From the NCBI GenBank assembly GCA_947495685.1, contig CANLZY010000002.1:166163-230162 (forward strand): a stretch of DNA of 64,000 nt, read 5' to 3'. The position numbers and the translations under genes were made by a program. Positions 8,912-16,669 of the stretch are shown here, in pieces (position 1 is the stretch's first letter; each line of letters begins with the position of its first letter). This DNA comes from an uncultured Tropicimonas sp. (GTDB taxonomy: Bacteria > Pseudomonadota > Alphaproteobacteria > Rhodobacterales > Rhodobacteraceae). Below the pieces are notes generated by a model. The model was not told the origin of the DNA. It did not search any database and was given only the letters and a program-made list of their open reading frames with translations.

Positions 8912-9832
8912 ATGGAATTGACACGCAGGGCCTTGATGCAGGGGGCAATGGCGGGGGCCACGCTTGGCGGGCTGGCGCCACGTTGGGCGCATGCGCTGGT
9001 GGATATGGGCGGTTTCACCGTCGAGACATTGAGCGACGGCCATCTGGTCCTGCCGGCCGATTTCATCTTTGGTCCGATGCCGAAGGATCTGCTTGGACCG
9101 GTCCTGCAGGCCAACGGCATCACCGCCGGTGCGCCCCTGACGCCCGAGTGCAACCTGACGCTGCTGCGACACGACGAGTCTATCGTATTGTTCGACGCCG
9201 GCTCGGGTCCCGCCTTTCAGGAGACCGCGGGCAAGATCGCGGATGCGCTCGGCTCGATCGACCTTGCGCCCGAGGACATCACCCACGTCGTGTTTACCCA
9301 TGGCCATCCGGACCACCTGTGGGGTGTGCTGGACGACTTCGACGATCCGTTCTTTTCGGAAGCGCAGCATTTCATGGGGCAGACCGAGTTCGAATACTGG
9401 ATGAACCCGGAAACGGTAAACACAATCGAGGCAGAGCGTACGACCATGGCGGTTGGCGCCCAGCGGCGGCTTGCAGCCATGGAGGATGCCATGACCCTGT
9501 TTGGCGATGGCGACGAGATCCTGCCCGGGGTCGCCGCCCGCATGACCCCCGGTCACACGCCGGGGCACATGAGCTTCGAGATCCGGTCGGGCAGCAACAG
9601 CCTGCTGGTGATCGGCGATGCCATCGGCAATCACCATGTCGCGTTTGCCGAACCGACGTGGCATTCCGGGTCCGATCAGGACAAGGAGACTGCCGCAGCG
9701 ACCCGAACGCGATTGTTCGACCAGATCACCGCCGACCAGATGCGGATCATCGGTTTCCATCTGCCCGGTGGCGGGATGGGGCACGCAGAGCGTCGCGGTG
9801 CCGGATATCGATTTATCCCGGACGGGGCGTAA
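8912..9832 (+). CDS. MBL-fold metallohydrolase with Tat-type signal
   Basis: A 306-residue metallo-beta-lactamase-fold hydrolase, probably exported. The N-terminus MELTRRALMQGAMAGATLGG followed by LAPRWAHA is a twin-arginine-type signal (RR plus hydrophobic stretch and an AHA-like cleavage site). Metal ligands are seen in THGHPDHLWG (HxHxDH, near 130), GHTPGHMSFE (near 213) and IGDAIGNHH (near 235). The start at 8912 has GGGAGGAAA upstream; the frame extends 59 codons further back over rpe and is not used. Substrate unknown; related proteins include lactonase-like and quinoprotein-relay-type enzymes. The following thioredoxin-fold gene is 25 bp away, so co-transcription is likely. Confidence 0.85.
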   Translation: MELTRRALMQGAMAGATLGGLAPRWAHALVDMGGFTVETLSDGHLVLPADFIFGPMPKDLLGPVLQANGITAGAPLTPECNLTLLRHDESIVLFDAGSGPAFQETAGKIADALGSIDLAPEDITHVVFTHGHPDHLWGVLDDFDDPFFSEAQHFMGQTEFEYWMNPETVNTIEAERTTMAVGAQRRLAAMEDAMTLFGDGDEILPGVAARMTPGHTPGHMSFEIRSGSNSLLVIGDAIGNHHVAFAEPTWHSGSDQDKETAAATRTRLFDQITADQMRIIGFHLPGGGMGHAERRGAGYRFIPDGA

Positions 9833-9857
9833 CCCCTTTCACACAAAGGAGCAGGAT

Positions 9858-10406
9858 ATGGCCACTACACCGGCGGTCTGCGATTTCGGCTGGAAGGCCA
9901 AGGACTTCACGCTTCCCTCGACAGATGGCCGGACCCTGTCGCTTGCCGACATCGCCGGGCCCAAGGGCACGCTGGTCATGTTCATCTGCAACCATTGCCC
10001 CTACGTTCTGGCGATCATCGACAGGATCGTGCGGGACGGGCGGGACCTGCAGGCCCTTGGCATCGGCGTCGTGGCGATATGTTCCAACGATGCAGTCGCC
10101 TATCCACGCGACAGTTTCGACAACATGAAGCGGATGACGGTCGAATGGGGGCTGCCGTTTCCGTATCTTCACGACGCGGATCAGAGCGTTGCGCGGGCCT
10201 ATGACGCCGCCTGCACGCCGGATTTCTTCGGCTTCAACGCGGCGTTCGGGTTGCAGTATCGCGGGCGTCTTGACGCATCCCGCAAGGGAGCCGGGCCGGG
10301 TGACTTGCGGCGGGACCTGTTCGAGGCCATGAAACAGGTGGCCGAAACCGGGCTTGGTCCCGTGGAGCAGGTTCCCTCGATGGGCTGCTCGATCAAATGG
10401 AAGTAG
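9858..10406 (+). CDS. Thioredoxin-fold (AhpC/TSA-like) protein
   Basis: A 182-residue protein with an alkyl-hydroperoxide-reductase/thioredoxin-like fold: FGWKAKDFTLPSTDGRTLSLADIAG, then CNHCPYVLAIIDR with a CxxC pair near residues 44-47, and a later YDAACTPDFFGFN (cis-Pro region). It lacks a signal peptide and is presumably a cytoplasmic redox protein. The start at 9858 has AAAGGAGCAGG upstream. The gene sits 25 bp after the MBL hydrolase and just before gph. Annotated relatives are called thioredoxin family protein or peroxiredoxin; the exact reaction is not known. Confidence 0.85.
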   Translation: MATTPAVCDFGWKAKDFTLPSTDGRTLSLADIAGPKGTLVMFICNHCPYVLAIIDRIVRDGRDLQALGIGVVAICSNDAVAYPRDSFDNMKRMTVEWGLPFPYLHDADQSVARAYDAACTPDFFGFNAAFGLQYRGRLDASRKGAGPGDLRRDLFEAMKQVAETGLGPVEQVPSMGCSIKWK

Positions 10407-10410
10407 CGTC

Positions 10411-11079
10411 ATGAACATCGTCTTTGACCTCGACGGCACGCTGATCGACAGCGCGCCGGACATTCAAGCTGTCGCAGAACAGATCCTTGGCAAGTTGGGC
10501 AAGGTGCCTCTGACGTTGGAGGAAACGCGCAGCTTCATTGGCGAGGGCGCGCCGGTTCTGGTGAGCAAGATGATGGCGGCGCGCGGTATCCCCGAAACAC
10601 CGGAAAGCCACGCTCAGATCTATGGTGATTTCGTCGCTCAGTATGAGTTCGCCGTCGAACGGGCGGTGTTCTATCCCGGGGTTGTCGATGCCCTGGCGGT
10701 ATTGATGGCTGCGGGGCACAAGCTGGGCCTGTGCACAAACAAGCCGGAACTACCGGCGCGCGCCGTCATGAAACACATGGGGATGGAGCCGATCTTTTCC
10801 GCCTTTGTGGCTGGCGGTATGATGGATAGCCGCAAGCCGGCGCCGGACATGCTTCACAAGACCATCGCCGATCTTGGGGGCGGGCCGACGCTCTATGTGG
10901 GCGACAGCGAAATCGATGCCGAGACAGCTCGACGCGCAGGGGTTCCATTTGCGCTGTATACGGAAGGCTATCGGAAATCTCCGGTGGAACAGTTGCCGCA
11001 CGACTGGACCTTTGATCATTTCGATACCCTTCCCGGAATCGCGGCCGAGGCGCTCGCGGCACAGATCCTTGCCCAATGA
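10411..11079 (+). CDS. gph: Phosphoglycolate phosphatase (HAD family)
   Basis: A 222-residue HAD-family hydrolase most like phosphoglycolate phosphatase, which clears 2-phosphoglycolate from photorespiration or DNA repair. HAD motif I is VFDLDGTLIDSAPDI (nucleophile Asp near residue 6), motif II is CTNKPE near 107, and motifs III/IV are DSRKPAPDML and YVGDSEIDAETARRAG near 165. The start at 10411 follows the previous stop by four bases; the frame is open further upstream but MNIVFDLDGTL is the natural start. It overlaps the next phosphatase gene by ATGA, so the two are probably translationally coupled. Other HAD substrates cannot be excluded. Confidence 0.88.
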   Translation: MNIVFDLDGTLIDSAPDIQAVAEQILGKLGKVPLTLEETRSFIGEGAPVLVSKMMAARGIPETPESHAQIYGDFVAQYEFAVERAVFYPGVVDALAVLMAAGHKLGLCTNKPELPARAVMKHMGMEPIFSAFVAGGMMDSRKPAPDMLHKTIADLGGGPTLYVGDSEIDAETARRAGVPFALYTEGYRKSPVEQLPHDWTFDHFDTLPGIAAEALAAQILAQ

Positions 11080-11789
11080 AGGCACTGATCTTTGACGTCG
11101 ACGGCACGCTAGCTGAGACCGAGGACGCCCATCGGAGGTCTTTCAATCAGGCATTCAAGGACCTGGGCCTGCCGTGGCGCTGGGACGAGACAACAAATGT
11201 GCGGCTGCTGGCAGTGTCCGGAGGCACCGAGCGGCTGGCTTTTTTCCAGTCCGGGCTTCCAGAGGCAGAGCGGCTGGACCACGATACGCTGGTGCAAATC
11301 CATCAGGTCAAGCGGCGGGCCTATGCCGCGCTGCTGGCAAAGGGTCGCCTGACCTTTCGGCCCGGTGTCGAGGACTTGATCCAGACCGCGCGCAGCTTGG
11401 GGCTTCAACTGGCAGTGGCAACAGCGGCCAGCCGCGCAAGCCTTGAAGTGCTGTTTGACGGGTGTTTCGGCCATCCGGTTGAAGACATGTTCGACACCGT
11501 GGTTACCGGCGATGACGTCGTGCACAAGAAACCCGACCCGGAGAGTTACCTGCTGGCGCTGGAGCGGTTGGGGTGTGCGCCGGCCGATGCGCTTGTCTTC
11601 GAGGACAGTCCGGTCGGGTTCGCCTCGGCCCGCGCGGCAGGGCTGGATGTCGTGGTGACACCCTCCCGCCATGGCCCGCAAGATGGTGATTTTACGGGGG
11701 CGGTGGCGGTGTTGGCGTCACTGGAACGCGAGAATTGGCCGCAGTTCGGCTTCCCACCCGAAGGATGTTTGCCGACCGATCAGAAATAG
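11076..11789 (+). CDS. CbbY-like HAD phosphatase
   Basis: A 237-residue HAD hydrolase of the CbbY/beta-phosphoglucomutase-like branch. LIFDVDGTLAETEDAHRRSFNQAF is typical of CbbY (motif I plus cap start), with HKKPDPESYLLAL near 150 and VFEDSPVGFASARAAG near 172. Characterised CbbY proteins dephosphorylate xylulose 1,5-bisphosphate, a misfire product of RuBisCO. It is coupled to gph by a 4-base overlap, as in many cbb-type gene sets, yet no RuBisCO or phosphoribulokinase gene is visible. The last 10 bases overlap the convergent META-domain gene. Confidence 0.85.
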   Translation: MKALIFDVDGTLAETEDAHRRSFNQAFKDLGLPWRWDETTNVRLLAVSGGTERLAFFQSGLPEAERLDHDTLVQIHQVKRRAYAALLAKGRLTFRPGVEDLIQTARSLGLQLAVATAASRASLEVLFDGCFGHPVEDMFDTVVTGDDVVHKKPDPESYLLALERLGCAPADALVFEDSPVGFASARAAGLDVVVTPSRHGPQDGDFTGAVAVLASLERENWPQFGFPPEGCLPTDQK

Positions 11790-12532
11790 ACCGCCACAAA
11801 GGTGGCCAACGTGCCGCCGGCCGGGTCGACAAGCTCCATCGTCTCGCCGCTGATACCGAAGCTGGCCGCCGAGGCGAGGGTTTCGGCCAACGATTGTTCG
11901 AACCTGTCCAGCGGCGGCACGCACGCCATCTGCGTCATCGCCCCGGGTTTGAAAGACACCTTTGCGCCATCTACCGCGTGTGCTCCACGGATCGTGTTGC
12001 AGCCCACGGTGGCGTTGTAGGTGCCATCGGAGCGCAGGATGACATGCGGCTCGCGCTTGTTGTTGGCGACCGGCACGGTCTCGCCCTGGAGGGTGACGAG
12101 TTTCCAGTAGGTGTTGACGAAATCGGAATCGGGCTTTGCTGCGGCGGGGTCTGAAACCATCTTCATCACCATGTCCACGTTGTTCGACGCGCCGCGGGTC
12201 AGCACCGGATAGACCGTGTCGGTGGTCATCAAGAGTTTGCCCTGATCGCGGACGGTGGCACGCACGGAATAGCTGTTCGCCGCATCGATCTTGTCTTCAG
12301 CGACGTCAAACGCAAACCCGAAAGGCGGGTTGCCGGGAGGGGAGATCGTGAACGTGCCCAGCGTCTTGGCCGGGGCATCGGCAAGCGAGGTATCCTGCAG
12401 CACGATCTCGACCGTTGCGGTCGGCGGAAGCGCGATCCGCTGAAGGTAGGTTGCGCTGCCGGTCACCATTTCGGCGCAGGCGACGACCGGTGCCATCATC
12501 AGGGCGGCGGCAGCAATAGGAACTCTGTGCAT
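11780..12532 (-). CDS. YbaY-like plus META-domain lipoprotein
   Basis: A 250-residue exported protein. The signal peptide MHRVPIAAAALMMAPVVAC ends in VVAC, a plausible lipobox with Cys19. Residues about 25-120 (VTGSATYLQRIALPPTATVEIVLQDTS, then PFGFAFDVAEDKIDAANSYSVRATV) match the YbaY/YscW-type domain. Residues about 140-250 (NTYWKLVTLQGETV, then TVGCNTIRGAHAVDGAKVSF and a MTQMAC segment) match the META/HslJ domain. Such fusions are usually outer-membrane or periplasmic lipoproteins linked to heat-shock or antibiotic tolerance in other bacteria; the role here is inferred only. The start at 12532 has GGGAGA upstream. The 3' end overlaps the CbbY-like gene by 10 bases. Confidence 0.8.
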   Translation of the reverse strand: MHRVPIAAAALMMAPVVACAEMVTGSATYLQRIALPPTATVEIVLQDTSLADAPAKTLGTFTISPPGNPPFGFAFDVAEDKIDAANSYSVRATVRDQGKLLMTTDTVYPVLTRGASNNVDMVMKMVSDPAAAKPDSDFVNTYWKLVTLQGETVPVANNKREPHVILRSDGTYNATVGCNTIRGAHAVDGAKVSFKPGAMTQMACVPPLDRFEQSLAETLASAASFGISGETMELVDPAGGTLATFVAVYF

Positions 12533-12648
12533 GTGTCTTCTCCCGAGCGGGCGGTTTCCGGAATAGCGCACGGCCAAGCCGCGCGGTTGCAGCAGGCGAG
12601 TCGCGCCGTCGTCCGGTTGCGATATTGGAGTGCAGTGTGGTGTTCGGA

Positions 12649-13089
12649 TCAGGCCCGTTCAAGCTCCAGTAGCGAACGGAGGCCGGAATTGTCGTCGACC
12701 AGATCCGCGAGCGTCACCCCGTCGAGCGTATGATAGAAAGCCTCCAGCGCGACTGACAACTGGCCCCGCAGGCGGCAGCTGGCGGTTAGCGGGCAATGGT
12801 TGTCCGATCCGGCAAAACATTCCGCAAAGGGCACGTTCGCCTCGAACACGCGAAATACCTGACCGACAGACAGGGCCTCGGGGGCCACTTTCAGGCGAAT
12901 ACCGCCGTTTCGACCCCGTGCGGTTTCAATGAACCCCGTCTGACCCAGCATGTTGATCACCACGCCCAGATGATTCTCGGACGAATTGCAGGCCTGGGCG
13001 ATTTCCGCCTTGCGCACAATCCTGTCGGCGTTGATCGCGCAGAACATCAGCGCGCGCATGGCGAGGTTGGTTCTAACGGTCAAACGCAT
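12649..13089 (-). CDS. Rrf2-family regulator, NsrR-like
   Basis: A 146-residue Rrf2 winged-helix repressor. MRLTVRTNLAMRALMFCA opens the DNA-binding domain and KAEIAQACNSSENHLGVVINML is the recognition helix region. Cysteines 91, 99 and 105 (ECFAGSDNHCPLTASC) are placed like the iron-sulfur ligands of NsrR, the nitric-oxide-sensing repressor. Position 8, Asp in several NsrR proteins and a cluster ligand in one, is Asn here. The gene is divergent from cydDCABX, and NsrR-like palindromes lie in both cyd promoters, which suggests that it represses cytochrome bd until NO or oxygen damages the cluster. Alternatives are IscR- or RirA-like proteins. Confidence 0.85.
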   Translation of the reverse strand: MRLTVRTNLAMRALMFCAINADRIVRKAEIAQACNSSENHLGVVINMLGQTGFIETARGRNGGIRLKVAPEALSVGQVFRVFEANVPFAECFAGSDNHCPLTASCRLRGQLSVALEAFYHTLDGVTLADLVDDNSGLRSLLELERA

Positions 13090-13145
13090 ATCGGGCGCTT
13101 CCTTTCGCGTGTCTGGGTGTGCGGGGCTCAAACGCTTTGGTGTCA

Positions 13146-13159
13146 TTGATCCAGATCAC
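13146..13159. promoter_or_regulatory. FNR box between rrf2 and cydD
   Basis: TTGATCCAGATCAC matches TTGAT-N4-ATCAA at 9 of 10 positions. It is centred midway between the divergent starts at 13089 and 13216. A -41.5 placement for cydD puts -10 near 13182, where TTAAAT occurs. Confidence 0.7.
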
Positions 13160-13170
13160 AATAGACTTCG

Positions 13171-13193
13171 GATTCCTAGTTTAAATGCATCGA
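13171..13193. promoter_or_regulatory. Candidate NsrR-like site at cydD promoter
   Basis: The right half AAATGCATC (13183-13191) is an exact match to the NsrR half-site; the left half is poor (about 15 of 23 positions overall by eye against the enterobacterial consensus). It overlaps the predicted cydD -10 region, suitable for repression. Confidence 0.4.
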
Positions 13194-13215
13194 GAATGAA
13201 TCATTGGGGAACCTC

Positions 13216-14901
13216 ATGCCCGAAAAATGTGCCGATCCCGCCGCAGCGCGGCTGACCCAAGCGGCGGCTTGCGCCGGTGGAGATTTGGGCCGGGGCGGGT
13301 GGATGTCGGTGCTGTCGGCCGTGTTGTGGTTGCCGCAGGCGGCGCTGGTCGCTTCGGTGCTGTCAGGACTCCTGGACGGGACGGCAACCGATCGAACCAT
13401 CTGGCTGGCTGCCGGAGGATTTGCGGCACTTGGCCTCCTGCGGGCGGCCATTCAGGCGCTTAGTGACCGCGTCCTTGTCGAGGCAGTCGATCATGTCCTG
13501 GCACGCGAGCGCGCGGAGCTGATCGCCACCCAGGGGCGACGGTCGCCGATGTCATCCGGGCCGGGTTCGGCGGCGGTGGCGGCGCTGGCCTCAGAAAAGC
13601 TGGCCATGCTCGCCCCCTTTCTGACCCGGTATCGGCCATCATCGTTGCGGGTGCGGGTGCTGCCACTCGTTATATGGGGGGTATCGTTGTGGCATTCCTG
13701 GGCGGTTGCCGTGATTCTGCTGGTGGCGGGGCCGCTGATTCCAATGTTCATGGCGCTGGTTGGGATGGCGGCGCGTGACGCCAGCGAACGTCAGATGGAC
13801 GAGATCGGCAGCCTCAACACATTGTTGATGGAACGGCTGAACGCGCTGGTGGATATCCGGCTGCTGGCTGCGGCCCCCCGGGTCGTGGCGCAATTCGAGG
13901 GGCAGGCCGACGCCTTGCGGCAGCGCACGATGGCTGTGCTGCGCGTGGCGTTCCTGTCATCGACGGTGCTGGAGCTGTTCTCGGCGCTCGGCGTGGCTTT
14001 GGTGGCCGTCTATGTCGGGTTTGCCCTGTTGGGCCAGATCGGATTCGGCGCCTGGACCACACCCCTGACCGTGCGCGAGGGGATCTTTCTGCTGCTGCTG
14101 GCACCGGAGTTTTTCCAGCCGCTGCGCGACCTGGCTGCCGCCTGGCACGACAAGGCCGCAGCGACGGCGGTGGCGCGCGACCTTGTGGAGATCGAGGCAG
14201 ACACGCCGAGCGCGTTGTTGGGAAGCGGCGTTGCGGTGGCCCCAATGTCTGGCCCACCGTCCATATCTGCGCGTGGCGTGAGGGTGGCTGTTGCGCCGGG
14301 GCAGGTGGTCTCCTATCCGGATTTCGACCTGCCTGCCGGGCGGACCTGTGCGTTGATCGGGCCCAGCGGGCGAGGAAAGACGGTCCTGATGTCGGCGCTG
14401 GCGGGACTGGTGCCGATTGCCGGGGGCCAAATCACCGTTGCCGGACAGCGGCTGACAGCCGAAACAGCCGATGCCTGGCGGATGCGGGTAGGCTGGATTC
14501 CGCAATCCCCGCACTTTTTTGCGGAAACGCTGCAGGCAAACCTGCGCCGCGCGGCCCCCGGGGCCACCCAAGCCGAGCTTTGGCGGGCCTTGAGCGCGGT
14601 TCAAGCCGAAGATGTCGTGCGTCGGCTGCCGCGCGGGTTGCAGACCCGGCTGGGGGAAACCGGCACGGGGGTGTCTGGGGGCGAGGCCCGCCGGTTGATG
14701 GTGGCGCGTGCGGCGCTCGGGCGGGCTGACGTGATCCTTGCGGACGAACCGACGGCAAACCTGGATTCAGAAACGACGGCGGTGGTCACGGCGGGGCTGC
14801 TGGAGCTTGCCCGAAACGGGGCCAGCCTGATCGTGGCGACCCATGACCCCGTTCTTGTCGCGCAACTGGAATTGCGGATCGATCTGGGAGATGTCGCATG
14901 A
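13216..14901 (+). CDS. cydD: ABC transporter CydD (cytochrome bd assembly)
   Basis: A 561-residue fused membrane/ATPase half-transporter. CydDC exports glutathione/cysteine (or handles haem) and is needed to assemble cytochrome bd. The membrane domain spans about residues 20-320 with six hydrophobic segments. The ATPase has Walker A GPSGRGKT near 382-389, the signature VSGGEARR near 485, and Walker B VILADEPTANLDSE near 508. ATG 13216 (MPEKCADPAAARL) is chosen with GGGGAA upstream; an in-frame TTG lies 12 bases earlier. It is the first gene of cydDCABX and overlaps cydC by ATGA. Confidence 0.92.
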   Translation: MPEKCADPAAARLTQAAACAGGDLGRGGWMSVLSAVLWLPQAALVASVLSGLLDGTATDRTIWLAAGGFAALGLLRAAIQALSDRVLVEAVDHVLARERAELIATQGRRSPMSSGPGSAAVAALASEKLAMLAPFLTRYRPSSLRVRVLPLVIWGVSLWHSWAVAVILLVAGPLIPMFMALVGMAARDASERQMDEIGSLNTLLMERLNALVDIRLLAAAPRVVAQFEGQADALRQRTMAVLRVAFLSSTVLELFSALGVALVAVYVGFALLGQIGFGAWTTPLTVREGIFLLLLAPEFFQPLRDLAAAWHDKAAATAVARDLVEIEADTPSALLGSGVAVAPMSGPPSISARGVRVAVAPGQVVSYPDFDLPAGRTCALIGPSGRGKTVLMSALAGLVPIAGGQITVAGQRLTAETADAWRMRVGWIPQSPHFFAETLQANLRRAAPGATQAELWRALSAVQAEDVVRRLPRGLQTRLGETGTGVSGGEARRLMVARAALGRADVILADEPTANLDSETTAVVTAGLLELARNGASLIVATHDPVLVAQLELRIDLGDVA

Positions 14902-16547
14902 AACCTCTTTGGACGATCTTTCGACTGGTCTGGCGGGCTGATCGCTGGACGATGACCCGAGGCATCGCGCTGGCGGTCGTGGTGCTTGTCATGGGCGTCG
15001 CGTTGCTGGGCCTGTCGGGCTGGTTCATCGTCGGCGCCGGCGCGGCCGGGCTTGCGGGAACCGGCGCCATTTTCGATGTGTTCCGCCCCTCGGCTGGCGT
15101 GCGATTCCTGGCGCTTGGCCGGACGGCGGCGCGATATGGCGAACGGCTGCTCACCCACGACGCCACGCTCAAGGCCCTCGCGGTATTGCGCGCCCGGTTG
15201 CTGGCGGGAATTGCCCGGGCTCCGTTCGACCGGATGCGGCAGGTCCGCGGCGCGCAGGTTCTGAACCGGCTGACGGCGGATGTGGATGCATTGGATGGCG
15301 TCGCCCTGCGGGTGGTCATTCCGGTTGTGGCAGCGGTGCTGACGCTTGGATTGGCGTTGGTGACATTGAGCTGGTTGGTCGATCCTGCCGTCGCGCTCTG
15401 GTCTGTGCTGTCCCTGGCGATTGGCGCGGGATTGGCGCTTGCCCTGGCGGCCCGCAGGTCGGCGCGGCCCTCGCGGTTGGCGCAAGCTATGTCGCAGGCG
15501 TTTCGGGTGCGGCTGATCGATCACCTGCGCGGGCGATCCATGTTGGCGTTTTCCGGCCAACTGTCCGAGTCCGAAGCCGCCGTGCTGGCCGCCGACACCC
15601 GGAACCGCAAGCACACCCTGGAGGTGGCCCGGATCGAACGACGGGCCGGCGCGCTGATCTCGGCCAGCGCCACCATGGCCGCCGCCGGGGCACTGTTGAT
15701 CGGTGCGGAAATGGCGCGTAGCGGCACGTTGGCACCGTCGCTGGCTGCGCTTGGCTTCTTTGCGACGTTGGCGTTGGCCGAAACCGTGGCGCCCCTGCGG
15801 CGTGGCGTTGCCGAAATCGGCGCGATGCGCGAGGCCGCCCGCCGTGTGACGCGTATGCTGGACAGCCCGGTCGAGGACGGCGGGGGCAGCTATGCCGGCG
15901 CCGAGGCTTTGGCCGACCTGGCCTTGCAGGATGTCACGATCCTGAGACCCGGAGCAGCGGCGCCCCTGCTGACCTCGGTGACGCTATCCGTTGCGCCGGG
16001 CGAAAGCCTGGCGTTGGTCGGACGGAGCGGTGCGGGCAAATCGACGTTGCTGAATGCGATAGCCGGGCTGGAGCCGGTCGCAGCAGGAACTGTCCTGATC
16101 GGGGGGACCCCGCTGCTCAAGTGGAGCGAACACGCGTTGCGGATACGGCTTGGCTACCTGCCGCAGCGCAGTGCGTTGGTCAGCGGCACGATTGCACAGA
16201 ACCTGTGGTTGGGCCAACCGGAGGCCGACGCGGAGCGGATGTTGGAATGCCTGAACCGGGTCTGCCTCGGCGATGTGGTTGCGCGGTTGGGCGGTCTGGA
16301 GGCACAGCTTGGCGAGGGAGGGCGCGGCCTGTCGGGTGGCGAGGCTCGGCGGCTGACGCTGGCGCGGGTTCTGCTGCGCAATCCGGACATCCTGCTGCTG
16401 GACGAGCCGACCGAGGGACTGGATCGCGACACCGCCAACCGGGTGCTGGACGGGATTCGGCAAGCCTGCCCGCAGGCGGCCATCCTGATCGCGGCGCACC
16501 GGGCGGAAGAGCGCGCCTGGGCGGATCAGGCTCTGGCCCTGCAATAA
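14898..16547 (+). CDS. cydC: ABC transporter CydC (cytochrome bd assembly)
   Basis: A 549-residue partner of CydD. Six hydrophobic segments occupy roughly residues 15-310, including GLSGWFIVGAGAAGLAG typical of CydC. The nucleotide-binding domain has Walker A GRSGAGKS near 375-382, signature LSGGEARRLTLARVLL near 475, Walker B ILLLDEPTEGLD near 497, and the H-loop AAHR near 535. It is translationally coupled to cydD by a 4-base overlap. About 120 bp separate it from cydA; that gap has its own FNR box and NsrR-like site, so cydAB can also be transcribed independently of cydDC. Confidence 0.93.
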   Translation: MKPLWTIFRLVWRADRWTMTRGIALAVVVLVMGVALLGLSGWFIVGAGAAGLAGTGAIFDVFRPSAGVRFLALGRTAARYGERLLTHDATLKALAVLRARLLAGIARAPFDRMRQVRGAQVLNRLTADVDALDGVALRVVIPVVAAVLTLGLALVTLSWLVDPAVALWSVLSLAIGAGLALALAARRSARPSRLAQAMSQAFRVRLIDHLRGRSMLAFSGQLSESEAAVLAADTRNRKHTLEVARIERRAGALISASATMAAAGALLIGAEMARSGTLAPSLAALGFFATLALAETVAPLRRGVAEIGAMREAARRVTRMLDSPVEDGGGSYAGAEALADLALQDVTILRPGAAAPLLTSVTLSVAPGESLALVGRSGAGKSTLLNAIAGLEPVAAGTVLIGGTPLLKWSEHALRIRLGYLPQRSALVSGTIAQNLWLGQPEADAERMLECLNRVCLGDVVARLGGLEAQLGEGGRGLSGGEARRLTLARVLLRNPDILLLDEPTEGLDRDTANRVLDGIRQACPQAAILIAAHRAEERAWADQALALQ

Positions 16548-16570
16548 GATATATTGAAATTGGGTTTTTA

Positions 16571-16584
16571 TTGATCTGTATCAA
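16571..16584. promoter_or_regulatory. Perfect FNR box upstream of cydA
   Basis: TTGATCTGTATCAA is an exact TTGAT-N4-ATCAA palindrome. A -41.5 position predicts transcription start near 16619, 50 bp before the cydA ATG, so activation under low oxygen is likely. Confidence 0.85.
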
Positions 16585-16620
16585 GGAGAAGCTCTCCTGC
16601 GAAGTGCATTAGCCAAATTA

Positions 16621-16643
16621 AAGACGTAAATACAATTCATCTT
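16621..16643. promoter_or_regulatory. NsrR-like palindrome upstream of cydA
   Basis: The 23-base site begins AAGACGTAAAT and ends ATTCATCTT; it agrees with the NsrR 11-1-11 consensus at 17 of 23 positions by eye. It starts about where transcription is predicted to begin, a repressor position, and the NsrR-like gene lies at the other end of the locus. Confidence 0.55.
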
Positions 16644-16669
16644 TTGAAAGATCCCTACGGAGGCAACCT

